From Sphingobacterium sp. B16(2022) (GTDB taxonomy: Bacteria; Bacteroidota; Bacteroidia; Sphingobacteriales; Sphingobacteriaceae), in assembly GCF_012030425.1 (NCBI RefSeq), contig NZ_JAAUVN010000002.1, forward strand, positions 62,001 to 126,000: a DNA stretch of 64,000 nt. Direction: 5' to 3'. The position numbers and the translations under genes were made by a program. A model generated the notes under the pieces. That model searched no databases, was not told the DNA's origin, and was given only the letters and a program-made list of their open reading frames with translations. This document shows positions 17,841 through 26,827 of the stretch, piece by piece (position 1 is the stretch's first letter; each line of letters opens with the position of its first letter).

Positions 17841-17897
17841 TTTAAATTCTCCTTTCTATATATAAAGAGAACAAAAGAACACTAGAAAAGTTTAAAA

Positions 17898-18479
17898 TTA
17901 AGACTCGATTCTGATATCATATTCGCTAAGTAGGCCCGGCAGACTTAGGAGTGAAAACTTTGCTTTTTTTAATTTGTTTTTATTCGGTGATAGCATCAGA
18001 TTTTGTGCATCTCGAAAATCGACCTGCTCCAAATTGGTCTGATCAAATATTGCTTGATTTAGATCACAATTTTGGAAAGATGACCCTGTTAGATCTGCTT
18101 CAGAAAAATCTACTTCCCGTAATTGGCAACTTCTAAAGGTTGTTTTTTTTAGCTTCAATTGATAAAATGAAGCATGATCGATATTGCAGTTTTCAAAAGT
18201 AAAAGATAAACCGAAGCGGTTGCATTGCTGAAATTGTAAGCCTAATAGTTTACAGTTTTTAAATCGGACTTGTTGGAATGTTGTTCCGGATAATTCGGCT
18301 AATGAGAAATTACAATCTATAAATGTACAATCTGCAAAAATGCTATTGTTTAATTTATTGTTTGAAAAGTCGCAGTTTTCGAAACGGCAATTATCGTATT
18401 CTGCTTGTTCAAAGTTATTTTTTTTATAATCGATGAAAGTTATTTTTTCTCCTTCGTAATATGCTGCGGTCATATCCAA
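17898..18479 (-). CDS. Pentapeptide-repeat protein (Qnr/McbG-like)
   Basis: A 193-residue protein made almost wholly of pentapeptide repeats of the A(D/N)LXX type, such as CRFENCDFSNNKLNN, CTFIDCNFSLAELSG and ADLTGSSFQNCDLNQ. These build a right-handed quadrilateral beta-helix. Length and repeat style resemble the chromosomal Qnr/McbG group, whose members mimic DNA and protect gyrase. Resistance is inference only: many such proteins have no known target. It lies 57 bases upstream of the acidic protein gene on the same strand. Confidence 0.85.
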   Translation of the reverse strand: MDMTAAYYEGEKITFIDYKKNNFEQAEYDNCRFENCDFSNNKLNNSIFADCTFIDCNFSLAELSGTTFQQVRFKNCKLLGLQFQQCNRFGLSFTFENCNIDHASFYQLKLKKTTFRSCQLREVDFSEADLTGSSFQNCDLNQAIFDQTNLEQVDFRDAQNLMLSPNKNKLKKAKFSLLSLPGLLSEYDIRIES

Positions 18480-18550
18480 AAATAGAAATTTTAATTTAGG
18501 AATATGTTATAAATAGTCCTCTTTATTTATTTTTATCAGTTCATAAGATG

Positions 18551-19024
18551 CTACAGAGCTATGAGAATAATGGGTTCATGATGAACAGGAACCCGAATTG
18601 ATTTTGCAATAAAACAATATGCATTGGCCTTAGTATGTAATTCTGTGGCAAGTGTCATCAATTCTGGATTTCTGATCCAGACGGTTGGTTGGAGTGTAAC
18701 TTTTGTAAATTGACCAGCCCCAGATTTCTCTTCTGTTAGAATACCTATCGGTTGATCTTCATATCGTACTACTTGTATACCCGATTCGGCACAAAAGTGT
18801 AAATACCAAAGCATATGACACGTTGATAGTGAACTTAGGAATAAATCTTCTGGGTTATGTTTTGTTGGATCACCTAAAAAAGCAGGATCTGAAGATCCTG
18901 CAATTACTGCTTTGTGCGGTATGCTGATTTCAAAATCACGTTTATAGTCTTTATAGGAAGCGGTATCTTTTCCAGTATTTCCCGTCCAGATTACTTTTTG
19001 CTTGTATTGATGTTCTTTTGCCAT
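18551..19024 (-). CDS. OsmC-family peroxiredoxin
   Basis: A 157-residue OsmC/Ohr-fold protein that would reduce organic hydroperoxides. The two redox cysteines are seen in SSLSTCHMLWYL, near residue 69, and NAYCFIAKSI, near residue 136. The conserved HNPEDLFLSSLSTCH region is typical of the OsmC group. It is the last gene of the series starting at 21420, separated from the PhnB-like gene by a 13-bp hairpin at 19036-19066. Confidence 0.92.
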   Translation of the reverse strand: MAKEHQYKQKVIWTGNTGKDTASYKDYKRDFEISIPHKAVIAGSSDPAFLGDPTKHNPEDLFLSSLSTCHMLWYLHFCAESGIQVVRYEDQPIGILTEEKSGAGQFTKVTLQPTVWIRNPELMTLATELHTKANAYCFIAKSIRVPVHHEPIILIAL

Positions 19025-19035
19025 ATTAACGTATT

Positions 19036-19066
19036 TAGAAAGCTGAATTGATCATTCAGCTTTCTA
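19036..19066 (-). terminator. Intercistronic hairpin between the PhnB-like and OsmC genes
   Basis: TAGAAAGCTGAAT and ATTCAGCTTTCTA form a perfect 13-bp stem with loop TGATC. No clear T-run follows on the minus strand, so it may stabilise RNA or only partly terminate. Confidence 0.5.
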
Positions 19067-19085
19067 AAATTAATATAATAATTTT

Positions 19086-19526
19086 CTATTCCGGGGTATT
19101 ATTATCAACATTGATCATCCAATTAATGCCAAATTGATCTGTTAACATGCCAAAATATGCTCCCCAGAATGTTTGAGTCATTTTCATAGACTGTATTCCA
19201 TTGACTGAAAGTACATCATAGAGCCTATCTGCTTCTTCTTTATCTGTACTGTTAATTGATAGTGTAATATTCGTTCCTTTTATATAATTTCCACAATTAC
19301 CATCAATACTATCGCTACCCATTAAAATACTATCTCCGTGTATGGGTAATGAAACATGCATGATTTTATCTTTCTGTTCTGGTGATAGCGGTGTTTGTCC
19401 CTCAGCTGTAGGCATCTCACCAAATTTACCTATGTACTGGAATTCTTTCTTGAAAACATTTTTATAGAAGTTAAATGCCTCCTCGCAGTTGCCTTCAAAT
19501 GTTAAATAAGGATTGATTGTTGTCAT
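19086..19526 (-). CDS. VOC-superfamily protein, PhnB-like
   Basis: A 146-residue glyoxalase/bleomycin-resistance-fold protein. PYLTFEGNCEEAFNFYKNVF at the N-terminus, MHVSLPIHGDSILMGSD in the middle and WGAYFGMLTDQFGINWMIN at the end fit the PhnB/3-demethylubiquinone-methyltransferase-like group. Metal ligands of true glyoxalases are not evident. It lies 11 bases downstream of an SRPBCC gene in the same operon. Function unknown. Confidence 0.9.
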   Translation of the reverse strand: MTTINPYLTFEGNCEEAFNFYKNVFKKEFQYIGKFGEMPTAEGQTPLSPEQKDKIMHVSLPIHGDSILMGSDSIDGNCGNYIKGTNITLSINSTDKEEADRLYDVLSVNGIQSMKMTQTFWGAYFGMLTDQFGINWMINVDNNTPE

Positions 19527-19537
19527 GGTATTTTTAT

Positions 19538-20080
19538 TTACTCCGTTTCTAGTTTTGTTTTTAACCTTTCTAAGCCTGTCGCTAAATCACCGCCTAACAT
19601 TTTATCAAAATCCATACAGAGCAGCATGAGATTCATCGGGTAGCTCATGTGTCCATCAAATCCCCAGATTACTCTTGTTGCAGTTGGAGATATTGAATCA
19701 GTGATCATGTAAGCCTTATCTTTGGATTCAAATGGTTTAATAAATCGAATTTCAAAATCAATTCTTTTACCGTCTTCGATTTTAACAATTTCCTGCTCCC
19801 CTTTTCCTACACTATCTGCTTTACTGTCCCAAGCTGAAATAAATCCAACAGTTCCATCTGTACCTTGATATGTTTTTGTCATCAAAGGATCCATCATTGC
19901 CCATTTACTGAAGTTATTTTGATTGCGTAGGTATTTGATATAATCAAATACTTCTTGTTTTGGTTTGTTAATGGTGATTTCTCTTTTAACAGCATAATCT
20001 TTTTTAAGAAATAGAGCTGTTATTAAAAGTACTGCCACTATGAGAAGCAATACAATAACTATTTTCTTTAGAATTTTCAT
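19538..20080 (-). CDS. Membrane-anchored SRPBCC (polyketide cyclase-like) protein
   Basis: A 180-residue protein with one N-terminal hydrophobic helix (VIVLLLIVAVLLITALFL) and then an SRPBCC domain (REITINKPKQEVFDYIKYL). This arrangement is common for polyketide-cyclase/dehydrase-like proteins of Bacteroidota. It sits between a second SRPBCC gene (18 bases upstream) and the PhnB-like gene. Ligand unknown. Confidence 0.88.
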   Translation of the reverse strand: MKILKKIVIVLLLIVAVLLITALFLKKDYAVKREITINKPKQEVFDYIKYLRNQNNFSKWAMMDPLMTKTYQGTDGTVGFISAWDSKADSVGKGEQEIVKIEDGKRIDFEIRFIKPFESKDKAYMITDSISPTATRVIWGFDGHMSYPMNLMLLCMDFDKMLGGDLATGLERLKTKLETE

Positions 20081-20098
20081 ATTGGTAGTTTTAGTAGT

Positions 20099-20557
20099 TT
20101 ATAACATCGCTTCTTTGGGAAATTTGTCTGCAATTAAATTTAAATTTATACCGTGTTCAAGGTATGCTTTGCAACCATCCAGTACTGTTGTAAATCCTCC
20201 GGTAGAATCTATTAATACCTGCAATAATTCATCTCCTGTTTGCTGGAAACCTTTTTGATGGATTGTGACATACGTACGATCTGGAGACAGTGATTTAAAT
20301 TTGAACTCTACTAAAGTTTCGGGTGGTCCCCATAGTACTGTAATTTTTTCATTGGTGATGATATCCTGTACTGTAGCAGTACTTTTTACATCATACATTT
20401 CCCATTCCCAAATAACTGTTTTTCCTATTTCTAGTTTTCCGGAGCTTTTGGTAAACCAAAAATGCACAGTAATTGCAGGATCTATAAATGCTTGAAACAC
20501 CTGTTCAACAGGTTTTCTAATTAACATTTGAGCTTCTACAGATATTTGATTTTTCAT
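20099..20557 (-). CDS. SRPBCC / AHSA1-like protein
   Basis: A 152-residue single-domain SRPBCC protein: the N-terminal strand ISVEAQMLIRKPVEQVFQAF, the segment HFWFTKSSGKLEIGKTVIWEW, and the C-terminal helix GFTTVLDGCKAYLEHG. It lies eight bases downstream of the NAD-dependent oxidoreductase gene and 18 bases upstream of the membrane-anchored SRPBCC gene, so all are co-transcribed. No reaction can be assigned. Confidence 0.9.
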   Translation of the reverse strand: MKNQISVEAQMLIRKPVEQVFQAFIDPAITVHFWFTKSSGKLEIGKTVIWEWEMYDVKSTATVQDIITNEKITVLWGPPETLVEFKFKSLSPDRTYVTIHQKGFQQTGDELLQVLIDSTGGFTTVLDGCKAYLEHGINLNLIADKFPKEAML

Positions 20558-20565
20558 AACGGGTA

Positions 20566-21420
20566 TTACTGAATCTGTTTTAAATAATTAATAATACTGA
20601 TAACATCCTGTTTTCCTAATCCTGCATCATGTGCTTTTTGATACGTTTCCAGTAGCACTGTATTCATTGGGGTGTTAACACCTTCTTTTTTTGCGAGGTT
20701 TAGATCTTTTAACATGAAGTCCAATGCAAATGCGGGTGGATAATCTTGCTGTAATAGGAGTGGAGTTTTTACTTTAGTGGCTCCACTTCCACAGGCACTT
20801 TCATTGATTATTTCTAACATGTCTTCTGTTTTAATTCCACTTTTTTCAGCAAATAAAACTGTTTCGGCAAGGCCCTGATAGATGATAGAGAGAAAATAAT
20901 TTATAGCCAGTTTAGCTGAAATGCCACTTCCTACCGGTCCAACATGCTTTACTGCCTTGCCTAATTTATTTAAATAGGGTAATACTTCTTGCAGGTCTTT
21001 TTCTTCTCCACCAGCCATGATAATCAATGTTCCTTCTTTAGCAGGCACAGTACTCCCTGCTACAGGTGCATCCATAAACCGAGCTTGCTTTTCTTGAATT
21101 TTTTGTGCTATCGTTAAAGTAAGGTCTTTGGAAATCGTACTCATATCGATAAATATCTTTCCTGATATATCTTCAAGATGAAATATATCTTCATAAAGAT
21201 CTATTATTGCCGCATCGTTCGAAACCATGGTGAAGATAATATCACAGTTTTTGACTAATTCGATGGCACTTATATAAACTTCTGAAAGATCTGTGAATGG
21301 TTCTGATTTACTTGGGGTTCGATTGAAGACGGAAAGGGGAAATCCTGCATTTTCTAGATTTTTTGCCATTGGAAATCCCATGTTTCCCAATCCGATCCAA
21401 CCTATATTTTTATGATGCAT
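20566..21420 (-). CDS. NAD(P)-dependent oxidoreductase, 3-hydroxyisobutyrate dehydrogenase family
   Basis: A 284-residue beta-hydroxyacid dehydrogenase. It has the Rossmann motif IGWIGLGNMGFPMAKN at the N-terminus, the substrate-binding segment MDAPVAGSTVPAKEGTL, and the catalytic lysine in VGSGISAKLAINYFL near residue 172. Family members oxidise short beta-hydroxyacids or reduce succinic semialdehyde and glyoxylate. The neighbours are small SRPBCC, PhnB and OsmC proteins rather than valine-degradation genes, so a detoxification reaction is as likely as catabolism. It is the first gene of the operon. Confidence 0.92.
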   Translation of the reverse strand: MHHKNIGWIGLGNMGFPMAKNLENAGFPLSVFNRTPSKSEPFTDLSEVYISAIELVKNCDIIFTMVSNDAAIIDLYEDIFHLEDISGKIFIDMSTISKDLTLTIAQKIQEKQARFMDAPVAGSTVPAKEGTLIIMAGGEEKDLQEVLPYLNKLGKAVKHVGPVGSGISAKLAINYFLSIIYQGLAETVLFAEKSGIKTEDMLEIINESACGSGATKVKTPLLLQQDYPPAFALDFMLKDLNLAKKEGVNTPMNTVLLETYQKAHDAGLGKQDVISIINYLKQIQ

Positions 21421-21512
21421 ATGTATTAAGTTTATAACAGGTATAACAACTATTTTTTAAGATGGTTTTTACTTTTAGAGATGATTATTTGTTTGATAAG
21501 CGTGATTACAAG

Positions 21513-21563
21513 AAAAGGTTATTTACGGCTTCGTTAACGGAAGAGTTTTGTAAATAACCTTTT
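21513..21563 (-). terminator. Terminator after the VF530-type gene
   Basis: AAAAGGTTATTTAC (21513-21526) pairs perfectly with GTAAATAACCTTTT (21550-21563). It lies about 48 bases past the stop at 21611. A second, outer inverted repeat encloses it (21479-21490 with 21589-21600). Confidence 0.7.
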
Positions 21564-21610
21564 TTATAAATGAATTGAATAGGCTTAGAAATAATCATCT
21601 TTAATGATAA

Positions 21611-21838
21611 CTACTTGTTTTCGTATTCGTAAATTTTAAGATATAATTCCTCGACCTTTTTTCTTGCCCACGGTGTTTTTCTTAAAAAAGCTAGCGATGA
21701 TTTAATACTGGGGTTTTCGTTGAAACAGCGAATATTGATCCGTTCACCTAATCCTTCCCAACCTTCAAAATAAGCAATTAGATATTCTAGTATTGTATCC
21801 AGTCTTTTTCCGTGAAGTGGGTTATTTTTTTGTTCCAT
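21611..21838 (-). CDS. VF530-family small DNA-binding-type protein (DUF2132)
   Basis: A 75-residue protein containing [34 protein letters not shown] and [16 protein letters not shown], which together match the VF530/DUF2132 family almost end to end. VF530 from Vibrio fischeri has a four-helix structure suggested to bind DNA; its role is not known. The gene overlaps the end of the upstream serine hydrolase by 17 bases, so translation may be coupled. Confidence 0.92.
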   Translation of the reverse strand: MEQKNNPLHGKRLDTILEYLIAYFEGWEGLGERINIRCFNENPSIKSSLAFLRKTPWARKKVEELYLKIYEYENK

Positions 21839-23378
21839 TGTTTGTGTGTTTTTTAATATTTAGATCTTGAAAGTCGAAACTAAAATCTGTCTGTGGTGAT
21901 ACCGGGTTCATTGTAAAACCAGCTATTTCTTTGTCTTGAATAGTGAAGTGTACAAATGCATCTGCATACATCAAGCGATTGTACCATTTGACAACATACG
22001 TGCTGTCTTGATAATAGTAAAGTTCACCAGTGAGTTGGGGAGAACGTTTTGAAGCGAACGTTAATCGTCCATTTTCAGCTTTAATTGATACTTCTCCAAG
22101 CCAGTTGTCAAGATATTTACCTGGTATTGTTTGCCGGTATTTGTCCTGAATGTTTTTATTCTCTTCTACGATTTGCCACGTTTTCTGTGTTATGAGATCA
22201 GCTTCAGCATTGTTTTTGGCAATTGAAGTTTGATAGGTGGTAATCCAGTGTTGATCGTTAATACCTAAATAAAAATCTTTTATCGTATTACTGATGGCAC
22301 TGAATGCTGCACCTTCTTGCTGATTGGTGAGCACTACAATGCCCAGTTTTAATTGTGGAAGCATAACGATTTGTGTGACAATTCCTTCTAATCCACCCGT
22401 ATGGGAAACCTCTAATTTACCCGCCATATCTGTCAGACGAAAGCCAAGGCCATATGCTCTGAATATCGAGTTGTAAGGAGGAACAGTACTGACAGGCATG
22501 ATTGTCTGTGGTGTGATCAATTCTTTTAATTGCTTCTTGGTGATCAGCTGATGTCCATTATTTTCGCCGTTGTTGAGGTGAAAAATCATCCATTTGTTGA
22601 GATCGACCACATTGGAGTATATGCCTCCGGCTGCATCCAAAATGGTATTGGTATAGCGTGTACTGACATGATTTATACCATCTAGAGGTACATGTGGAGC
22701 GATCACATCTTGGCGATCTTGCAACATGTTCCAATTTGGTGCAGAATGATTCATTGCCAACGGTTTAAATATCCTTTCCTGAATAAATGTCTGCCAACTT
22801 TGGCCTGATACTTTTTCTAAAACTTTTCCAGCTATAATATATAGCAGATTATCATAATCATATTTTGTGCGAAAATCGGATGTAGGTTTTAAATACTGGA
22901 TGTTATGGATAATGTCATCGGGAGTAAAGTCATGTCCATCGGGCCATATCATTAAATCTCCGGCACCTAGTCCCAAACCACTTCTGTGAGTTAGCAGATC
23001 ACGAATCGTGAAGTTTTTAGTTACATAATCATTATACATCTTGAATTCCGGGAGGTATTTTTGTACGTGGTCATCCCAGTTTAATTTACCTTCATCTACT
23101 AAAATAGCCAGGGCAGTGGTTGTAAAGGCCTTTGAATTGGAGGCAATTCCAAAGTTCGTTGAAGCATGAACTTTATTCATTCTATTTAAGTCGGCAATAC
23201 CATATCCTTTGGCTAATATTACCTGGTTATCTTTTACGATACCCACGGCTATTCCCGGCACATTAAAGGTTAATAATGTTTTCTGGACAATGGAGTCTAC
23301 GACACTTTCTTGTATATGCTGTGCAAATAAAGAAGTGCTGCTAAAAAATAGAAGAGCTATACAAGCTATTTTTTTCAT
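21822..23378 (-). CDS. Secreted serine hydrolase, class C beta-lactamase/penicillin-binding fold
   Basis: A 518-residue exported protein (signal peptide ending SLFAQ). The beta-lactamase-like domain at about residues 25-370 has the SxxK motif SNSK at 80-83, a YxN-type motif in KYDYDNLLY near residue 170, and an HTGG motif (VSHTGGLEG) in place of KTG. A C-terminal domain of about 110 residues resembles DUF3471 ([15 protein letters not shown]). Such enzymes are usually peptidases or esterases rather than true beta-lactamases. The stop overlaps the VF530-type gene. Confidence 0.92.
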   Translation of the reverse strand: MKKIACIALLFFSSTSLFAQHIQESVVDSIVQKTLLTFNVPGIAVGIVKDNQVILAKGYGIADLNRMNKVHASTNFGIASNSKAFTTTALAILVDEGKLNWDDHVQKYLPEFKMYNDYVTKNFTIRDLLTHRSGLGLGAGDLMIWPDGHDFTPDDIIHNIQYLKPTSDFRTKYDYDNLLYIIAGKVLEKVSGQSWQTFIQERIFKPLAMNHSAPNWNMLQDRQDVIAPHVPLDGINHVSTRYTNTILDAAGGIYSNVVDLNKWMIFHLNNGENNGHQLITKKQLKELITPQTIMPVSTVPPYNSIFRAYGLGFRLTDMAGKLEVSHTGGLEGIVTQIVMLPQLKLGIVVLTNQQEGAAFSAISNTIKDFYLGINDQHWITTYQTSIAKNNAEADLITQKTWQIVEENKNIQDKYRQTIPGKYLDNWLGEVSIKAENGRLTFASKRSPQLTGELYYYQDSTYVVKWYNRLMYADAFVHFTIQDKEIAGFTMNPVSPQTDFSFDFQDLNIKKHTNNGTKK

Positions 23379-23466
23379 TCATTTGTGAGATTATATTCAA
23401 ATATCTAAATAAAACAGCAATTGTATAGTCTTAATATAAGAAATACAGTAATTTTTAAGGGATGTA

Positions 23467-24348
23467 TTAAGTACTTTTTGCTCCTCTGGTCAATTTTTCA
23501 ACCGTGTCCCATTGTTCCTCTGAAACGGCATCGAGTCCATTAAATTCTCCAGCACCTTTTAACCATTCTCCGCCATCGATTGTGATCACATCACCATTGA
23601 TGTATGCTGAATAGTCGGAAACGAGGTATGCAGCCAAATTGGCTAATTCTTGTAAGTTACCAGTTCTTCCAAGAGGTATCCTGTTGACAGGGTTGAGGGT
23701 GTCACTTAGGTTACTTGGAAAGAGGCGGTCGAAAGCGCCAGTTGTATGAAAAGGGCCGGGAGCAATTGCATTTAATCGAATTCCTTTGCGTCCCCACTCA
23801 ACTGCTAACGATCTTGTCATCGCTAATACTCCAGATTTAGCACAAGCAGAGGGTACGACATAACCTGAACCGGTACTTGCGTAGGTCGTTACAATATTAA
23901 GTACTGTTTTATCTTTATCCTTGTTTGCAATCCAAATTTTTCCAAGTGCCAGTGTGCAGTTTATGGTACCTTGAAGTACAATTCCTAAAACAGATTCAAA
24001 TGCACGGTGGCTTAATCTTTCTGTCGGCGAGATGAAATTTCCGGCGGCGTTATTCACTAATATGTCAATTGAGCCAAGCTGTTTAATACCATAATTAATA
24101 ACTTTCTCTACTTGGTCATAATCGCGAACATCACAAGCAATTGCTATACATTTACCATTAGTTTCCTTACTAAGCTCTGCTGCGGTTTGTTGGATAACAT
24201 CGTCTTTTCGACTCGTGATGATGCATTGTGCCCCTAATTGTAAAAAGTATCGGGTCATAGCTTTACCAAGACCTGTTCCACCTCCGGTAATCAATATGTT
24301 TTTTCCCATTAGTGCATCCTCACGAAGCATTCCTTGTGTTGTACTCAT
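23467..24348 (-). CDS. SDR-family oxidoreductase, 2,4-dienoyl-CoA reductase-like
   Basis: A 293-residue short-chain dehydrogenase. The cofactor motif ILITGGGTGLGKAMTR, the NNAAGNF motif and GPFHTTGAF fit the 2,4-dienoyl-CoA reductase/peroxisomal trans-2-enoyl-CoA reductase branch, which often has a modified catalytic site. Here the segment ATYASTGSGYVVPSACAKSG carries the candidate Tyr and Lys. NADPH preference is suggested by the basic residues after strand two (ITSRKDD). Likely role: reduction of unsaturated fatty acyl-CoA. Transcribed alone, 88 bases upstream of the serine hydrolase. Confidence 0.88.
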   Translation of the reverse strand: MSTTQGMLREDALMGKNILITGGGTGLGKAMTRYFLQLGAQCIITSRKDDVIQQTAAELSKETNGKCIAIACDVRDYDQVEKVINYGIKQLGSIDILVNNAAGNFISPTERLSHRAFESVLGIVLQGTINCTLALGKIWIANKDKDKTVLNIVTTYASTGSGYVVPSACAKSGVLAMTRSLAVEWGRKGIRLNAIAPGPFHTTGAFDRLFPSNLSDTLNPVNRIPLGRTGNLQELANLAAYLVSDYSAYINGDVITIDGGEWLKGAGEFNGLDAVSEEQWDTVEKLTRGAKST

Positions 24349-24505
24349 GTGATATTATTTAGTGTTTGTAATCAATTATATCATCCAATTTACAAAAAAA
24401 AAATCTTCCTTTTCGAGTTATTTATGATATGCTTTTTAATGTCTTTGATAAACTTTGTTCCTGGTGGTTGGAAATACGGGAGGGGGAGTAAGTTATTTAA
24501 AGAAC

Positions 24506-24536
24506 AAAAGGCCTGTCTCATTGAGACAAGCCTTTT
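24506..24536 (-). terminator. Terminator of the ribosomal protein operon, after tsf
   Basis: AAAAGGCCTGTCTC (24506-24519) pairs with GAGACAAGCCTTTT (24523-24536) with one G-U pair. The minus-strand tail TTTTGTTCTTT is T-rich. It sits 48 bases past the tsf stop. Confidence 0.85.
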
Positions 24537-24583
24537 ATGATTATATGTTTAAGACGCATGAGCTAACTCATGTTCTCTTGCAT

Positions 24584-25420
24584 TTATGCTCCTAATTGAA
24601 CACGTTTGAATGCAGTAACAGTTAAGCCTTTAGAAACTGAATCTAAGAATTGAGCGATAGATTTAGAGTTATCTTTCACGAATTCTTGGTTCAACAAAGT
24701 AGTTTCTTTGAAGAATTTGTTCAATTTACCAGCAGCGATTTTTTCTGCCATTTCAGCAGGTTTACCTTCAGCCATGATTTGTTCTTTAGCGATAGCAATT
24801 TCACGCTCGATTGTATGCGCATCAACACCATCTTTATCAATAGCAATAGGGTTCATTGCAGCGATTTGCATAGCTACATCTTTACCAGCTTCTTCAACAC
24901 CATCAACATTTGCAGATAAACCAACTAATACACCTAGACGGTAGTTTGCGTGGATATAAGCAACAACTTTCTCAGCAGAAACAGTTTCGTATTTAGAAAC
25001 GTCAATTTTCTCACCGATTTTACCAGTTTGCTCGATTAATAAATCAGCAATTTTAGTACCGCCAATTTCTAATGCTTTTAGGTCTTCTAAAGTAGCAGGT
25101 TTGTTTGCTAAAGCAACTTCAGCAACTGAATCAGCGAAAGCCACGAAGTCAGCATTTTTAGCTACGAAATCAGTTTCACAGTTAACTTCAACTACGATAC
25201 CTGATTTACCATCAGTTGCAGCTTTAGCAATGATAACACCTTCGTTAGAATCACGGTCTTGACGGCTAGCAGCAACTTTAGCTCCTTTTTTACGTAAGTA
25301 ATCAACAGCAGCTTCGAAATCACCGTTTGCTTCAACTAACGCTTTTTTACAATCCATCATACCTGCGCCTGTTTGTTGACGCAACTTGTTTACATCTGAT
25401 GCAGAAATTTGTACTGACAT
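24584..25420 (-). CDS. tsf: Translation elongation factor Ts
   Basis: Nucleotide-exchange factor for EF-Tu in the cytoplasm. The 278 residues have the N-terminal UBA-like segment (VNKLRQQTGAGMMDCKKAL), the TDFVAKN motif of the core domain, and a normal C-terminus. It follows rpsB after an unusually long 193-base spacer that contains several hairpins, ending in a terminator. Confidence 0.98.
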   Translation of the reverse strand: MSVQISASDVNKLRQQTGAGMMDCKKALVEANGDFEAAVDYLRKKGAKVAASRQDRDSNEGVIIAKAATDGKSGIVVEVNCETDFVAKNADFVAFADSVAEVALANKPATLEDLKALEIGGTKIADLLIEQTGKIGEKIDVSKYETVSAEKVVAYIHANYRLGVLVGLSANVDGVEEAGKDVAMQIAAMNPIAIDKDGVDAHTIEREIAIAKEQIMAEGKPAEMAEKIAAGKLNKFFKETTLLNQEFVKDNSKSIAQFLDSVSKGLTVTAFKRVQLGA

Positions 25421-25465
25421 GATATATTCTTTTTAAATTTTTGACTTATTATTTTCTTGACAATA

Positions 25466-25600
25466 TTAGCATAACTATTGTTAAGCTAATATAAAGTTTA
25501 TCATTTCTTATTCGAGAAATGATAAACCAAAAAACCGGACAGATAGGTCAGTCTAAGAAAAGAATTCTTTTCCAGAAACCAACGCTACGCTATCCGGTTT
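25466..25600 (-). promoter_or_regulatory. Structured rpsB-tsf intergenic region with three hairpins
   Basis: Read on the minus strand after rpsB: AAACCGGA arms (25532-25539 with 25593-25600) enclosing a perfect 16-base palindrome around GAATTC (25557-25572); a perfect 13-bp stem (25496-25508 with 25515-25527); and a weaker stem ATTAGC/GCTAAT (25466-25491). No long T-run follows, so this could be an attenuator or a processing region that sets the S2 to EF-Ts ratio. The effect is inferred. Confidence 0.5.
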
Positions 25601-25613
25601 GGAATAAAAAATA

Positions 25614-26411
25614 TTATTCTCCGTCTTTCGCTTTACGAGGACGTTTAGCTTCTGAAGCTTCAGTAGTATCAACTTTAGCCTTAGCTGCAGCTGCTTCTTT
25701 TTCTGCTTCGTCTTCTTTATCACGTTTGCGCTCGTCCAAACCTTCTTGGATTGCTTGACCAATGATACCAGCGATTAAGCTAATAGATTTACTAGCGTCA
25801 TCATTTGCAGGGATTGGGAAATCAATGTTTGAAGGGTCAGAGTTTGTATCAACCATTGCAAAAGTAGGGATGCTCAATTTGATTGCTTCAGTAACAGCGA
25901 TGTGTTCTTTTTTCACATCGATGATGAATAAAGCAGCCGGTAAACGGTTCAAATCAGCGATACCTCCTAATAGAGACTCTAATTTGATACGCTCACGTTG
26001 AATCATCAACTTCTCTTTTTTAGATAATACATCGTATGTACCATCTTTTTGCATTTTGTCAATAGTAGACATTTTTTTGATGGACTTACGAACTGTTGTG
26101 AAGTTTGTAAGCATACCACCTAACCATCTTTCTGTAACGAAAGGCATGTTAACTGCTTTCGCTTGTTGAGCGATGATTTCTTTTGCTTGTTTTTTCGTTG
26201 CTACGAATAAAACCTTACGACCTGATTTTACGATTTGTTTGATAGCTGAAGCAGCTTCTTCCAATTTCGTAAGCGTTTTGTTCAAGTCAATGATGTGGAT
26301 ACCGTTACGTTCCATGAAAATGTACTTAGCCATTTTCGGATCCCATTTACGTGTAAGGTGACCAAAGTGCACACCTGCATCCAATAAGTCTTGATAAGTT
26401 GTTCTTGCCAT
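25614..26411 (-). CDS. rpsB: 30S ribosomal protein S2
   Basis: The 265 residues begin TTYQDLLDAGVHFGHLTRKW, the S2 hallmark, and contain GTNSDPSNID-like AMVDTNSDPSNIDFPIPAND. A charged C-terminal extension of about 35 residues (KEAAAAKAKVDTTEASEAKR) is typical of Bacteroidota S2. It lies 18 bases downstream of rpsI, preceded by the purine-rich GGAGGA sequence on the minus strand. Confidence 0.98.
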   Translation of the reverse strand: MARTTYQDLLDAGVHFGHLTRKWDPKMAKYIFMERNGIHIIDLNKTLTKLEEAASAIKQIVKSGRKVLFVATKKQAKEIIAQQAKAVNMPFVTERWLGGMLTNFTTVRKSIKKMSTIDKMQKDGTYDVLSKKEKLMIQRERIKLESLLGGIADLNRLPAALFIIDVKKEHIAVTEAIKLSIPTFAMVDTNSDPSNIDFPIPANDDASKSISLIAGIIGQAIQEGLDERKRDKEDEAEKEAAAAKAKVDTTEASEAKRPRKAKDGE

Positions 26412-26429
26412 TTTTTGATCCTCCTTTGA

Positions 26430-26816
26430 TTAACGTTTACTGAATTGGAATCTCTTACGAGCTTTCTTGCGTCCTGGTTTCTTACGCTCAACCATACGGT
26501 CATCACGTGTAACTAAACCTTTAGCACGTAAAGCTGGTTTAACTTCTGGGTCTAATTCAACTAATGCTTTCGCAATAGCTAAACGTACAGCCTCAGCTTG
26601 TCCTTTTACACCACCTCCATTAACGTTCACTTTCGCATCAAAATTCCCTGCTTGACCTGCTACTTCTAATGATTGAGTAACAATGTATTGCAAAGGCAAT
26701 GTTGGGAAATATTCTTTGTAGTCTTTACCATTGATTGTAAGGACTCCGCTACCAGCAGTTAAGTAAATGCGGGCAACAGCAGTTTTTCTTCTTCCTGAAG
26801 TATTAGTTGTTGACAT
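26430..26816 (-). CDS. rpsI: 30S ribosomal protein S9
   Basis: The 128-residue protein has the S9 core (GRRKTAVARIYL, VNGGGVKGQAEAVRLAIAKAL) and the C-terminal GRKKARKRFQFSKR tail that reaches the P-site tRNA. It is 11 bases downstream of rplM, as in nearly all bacteria. Confidence 0.98.
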   Translation of the reverse strand: MSTTNTSGRRKTAVARIYLTAGSGVLTINGKDYKEYFPTLPLQYIVTQSLEVAGQAGNFDAKVNVNGGGVKGQAEAVRLAIAKALVELDPEVKPALRAKGLVTRDDRMVERKKPGRKKARKRFQFSKR

Positions 26817-26827
26817 GTCGATTCTCC

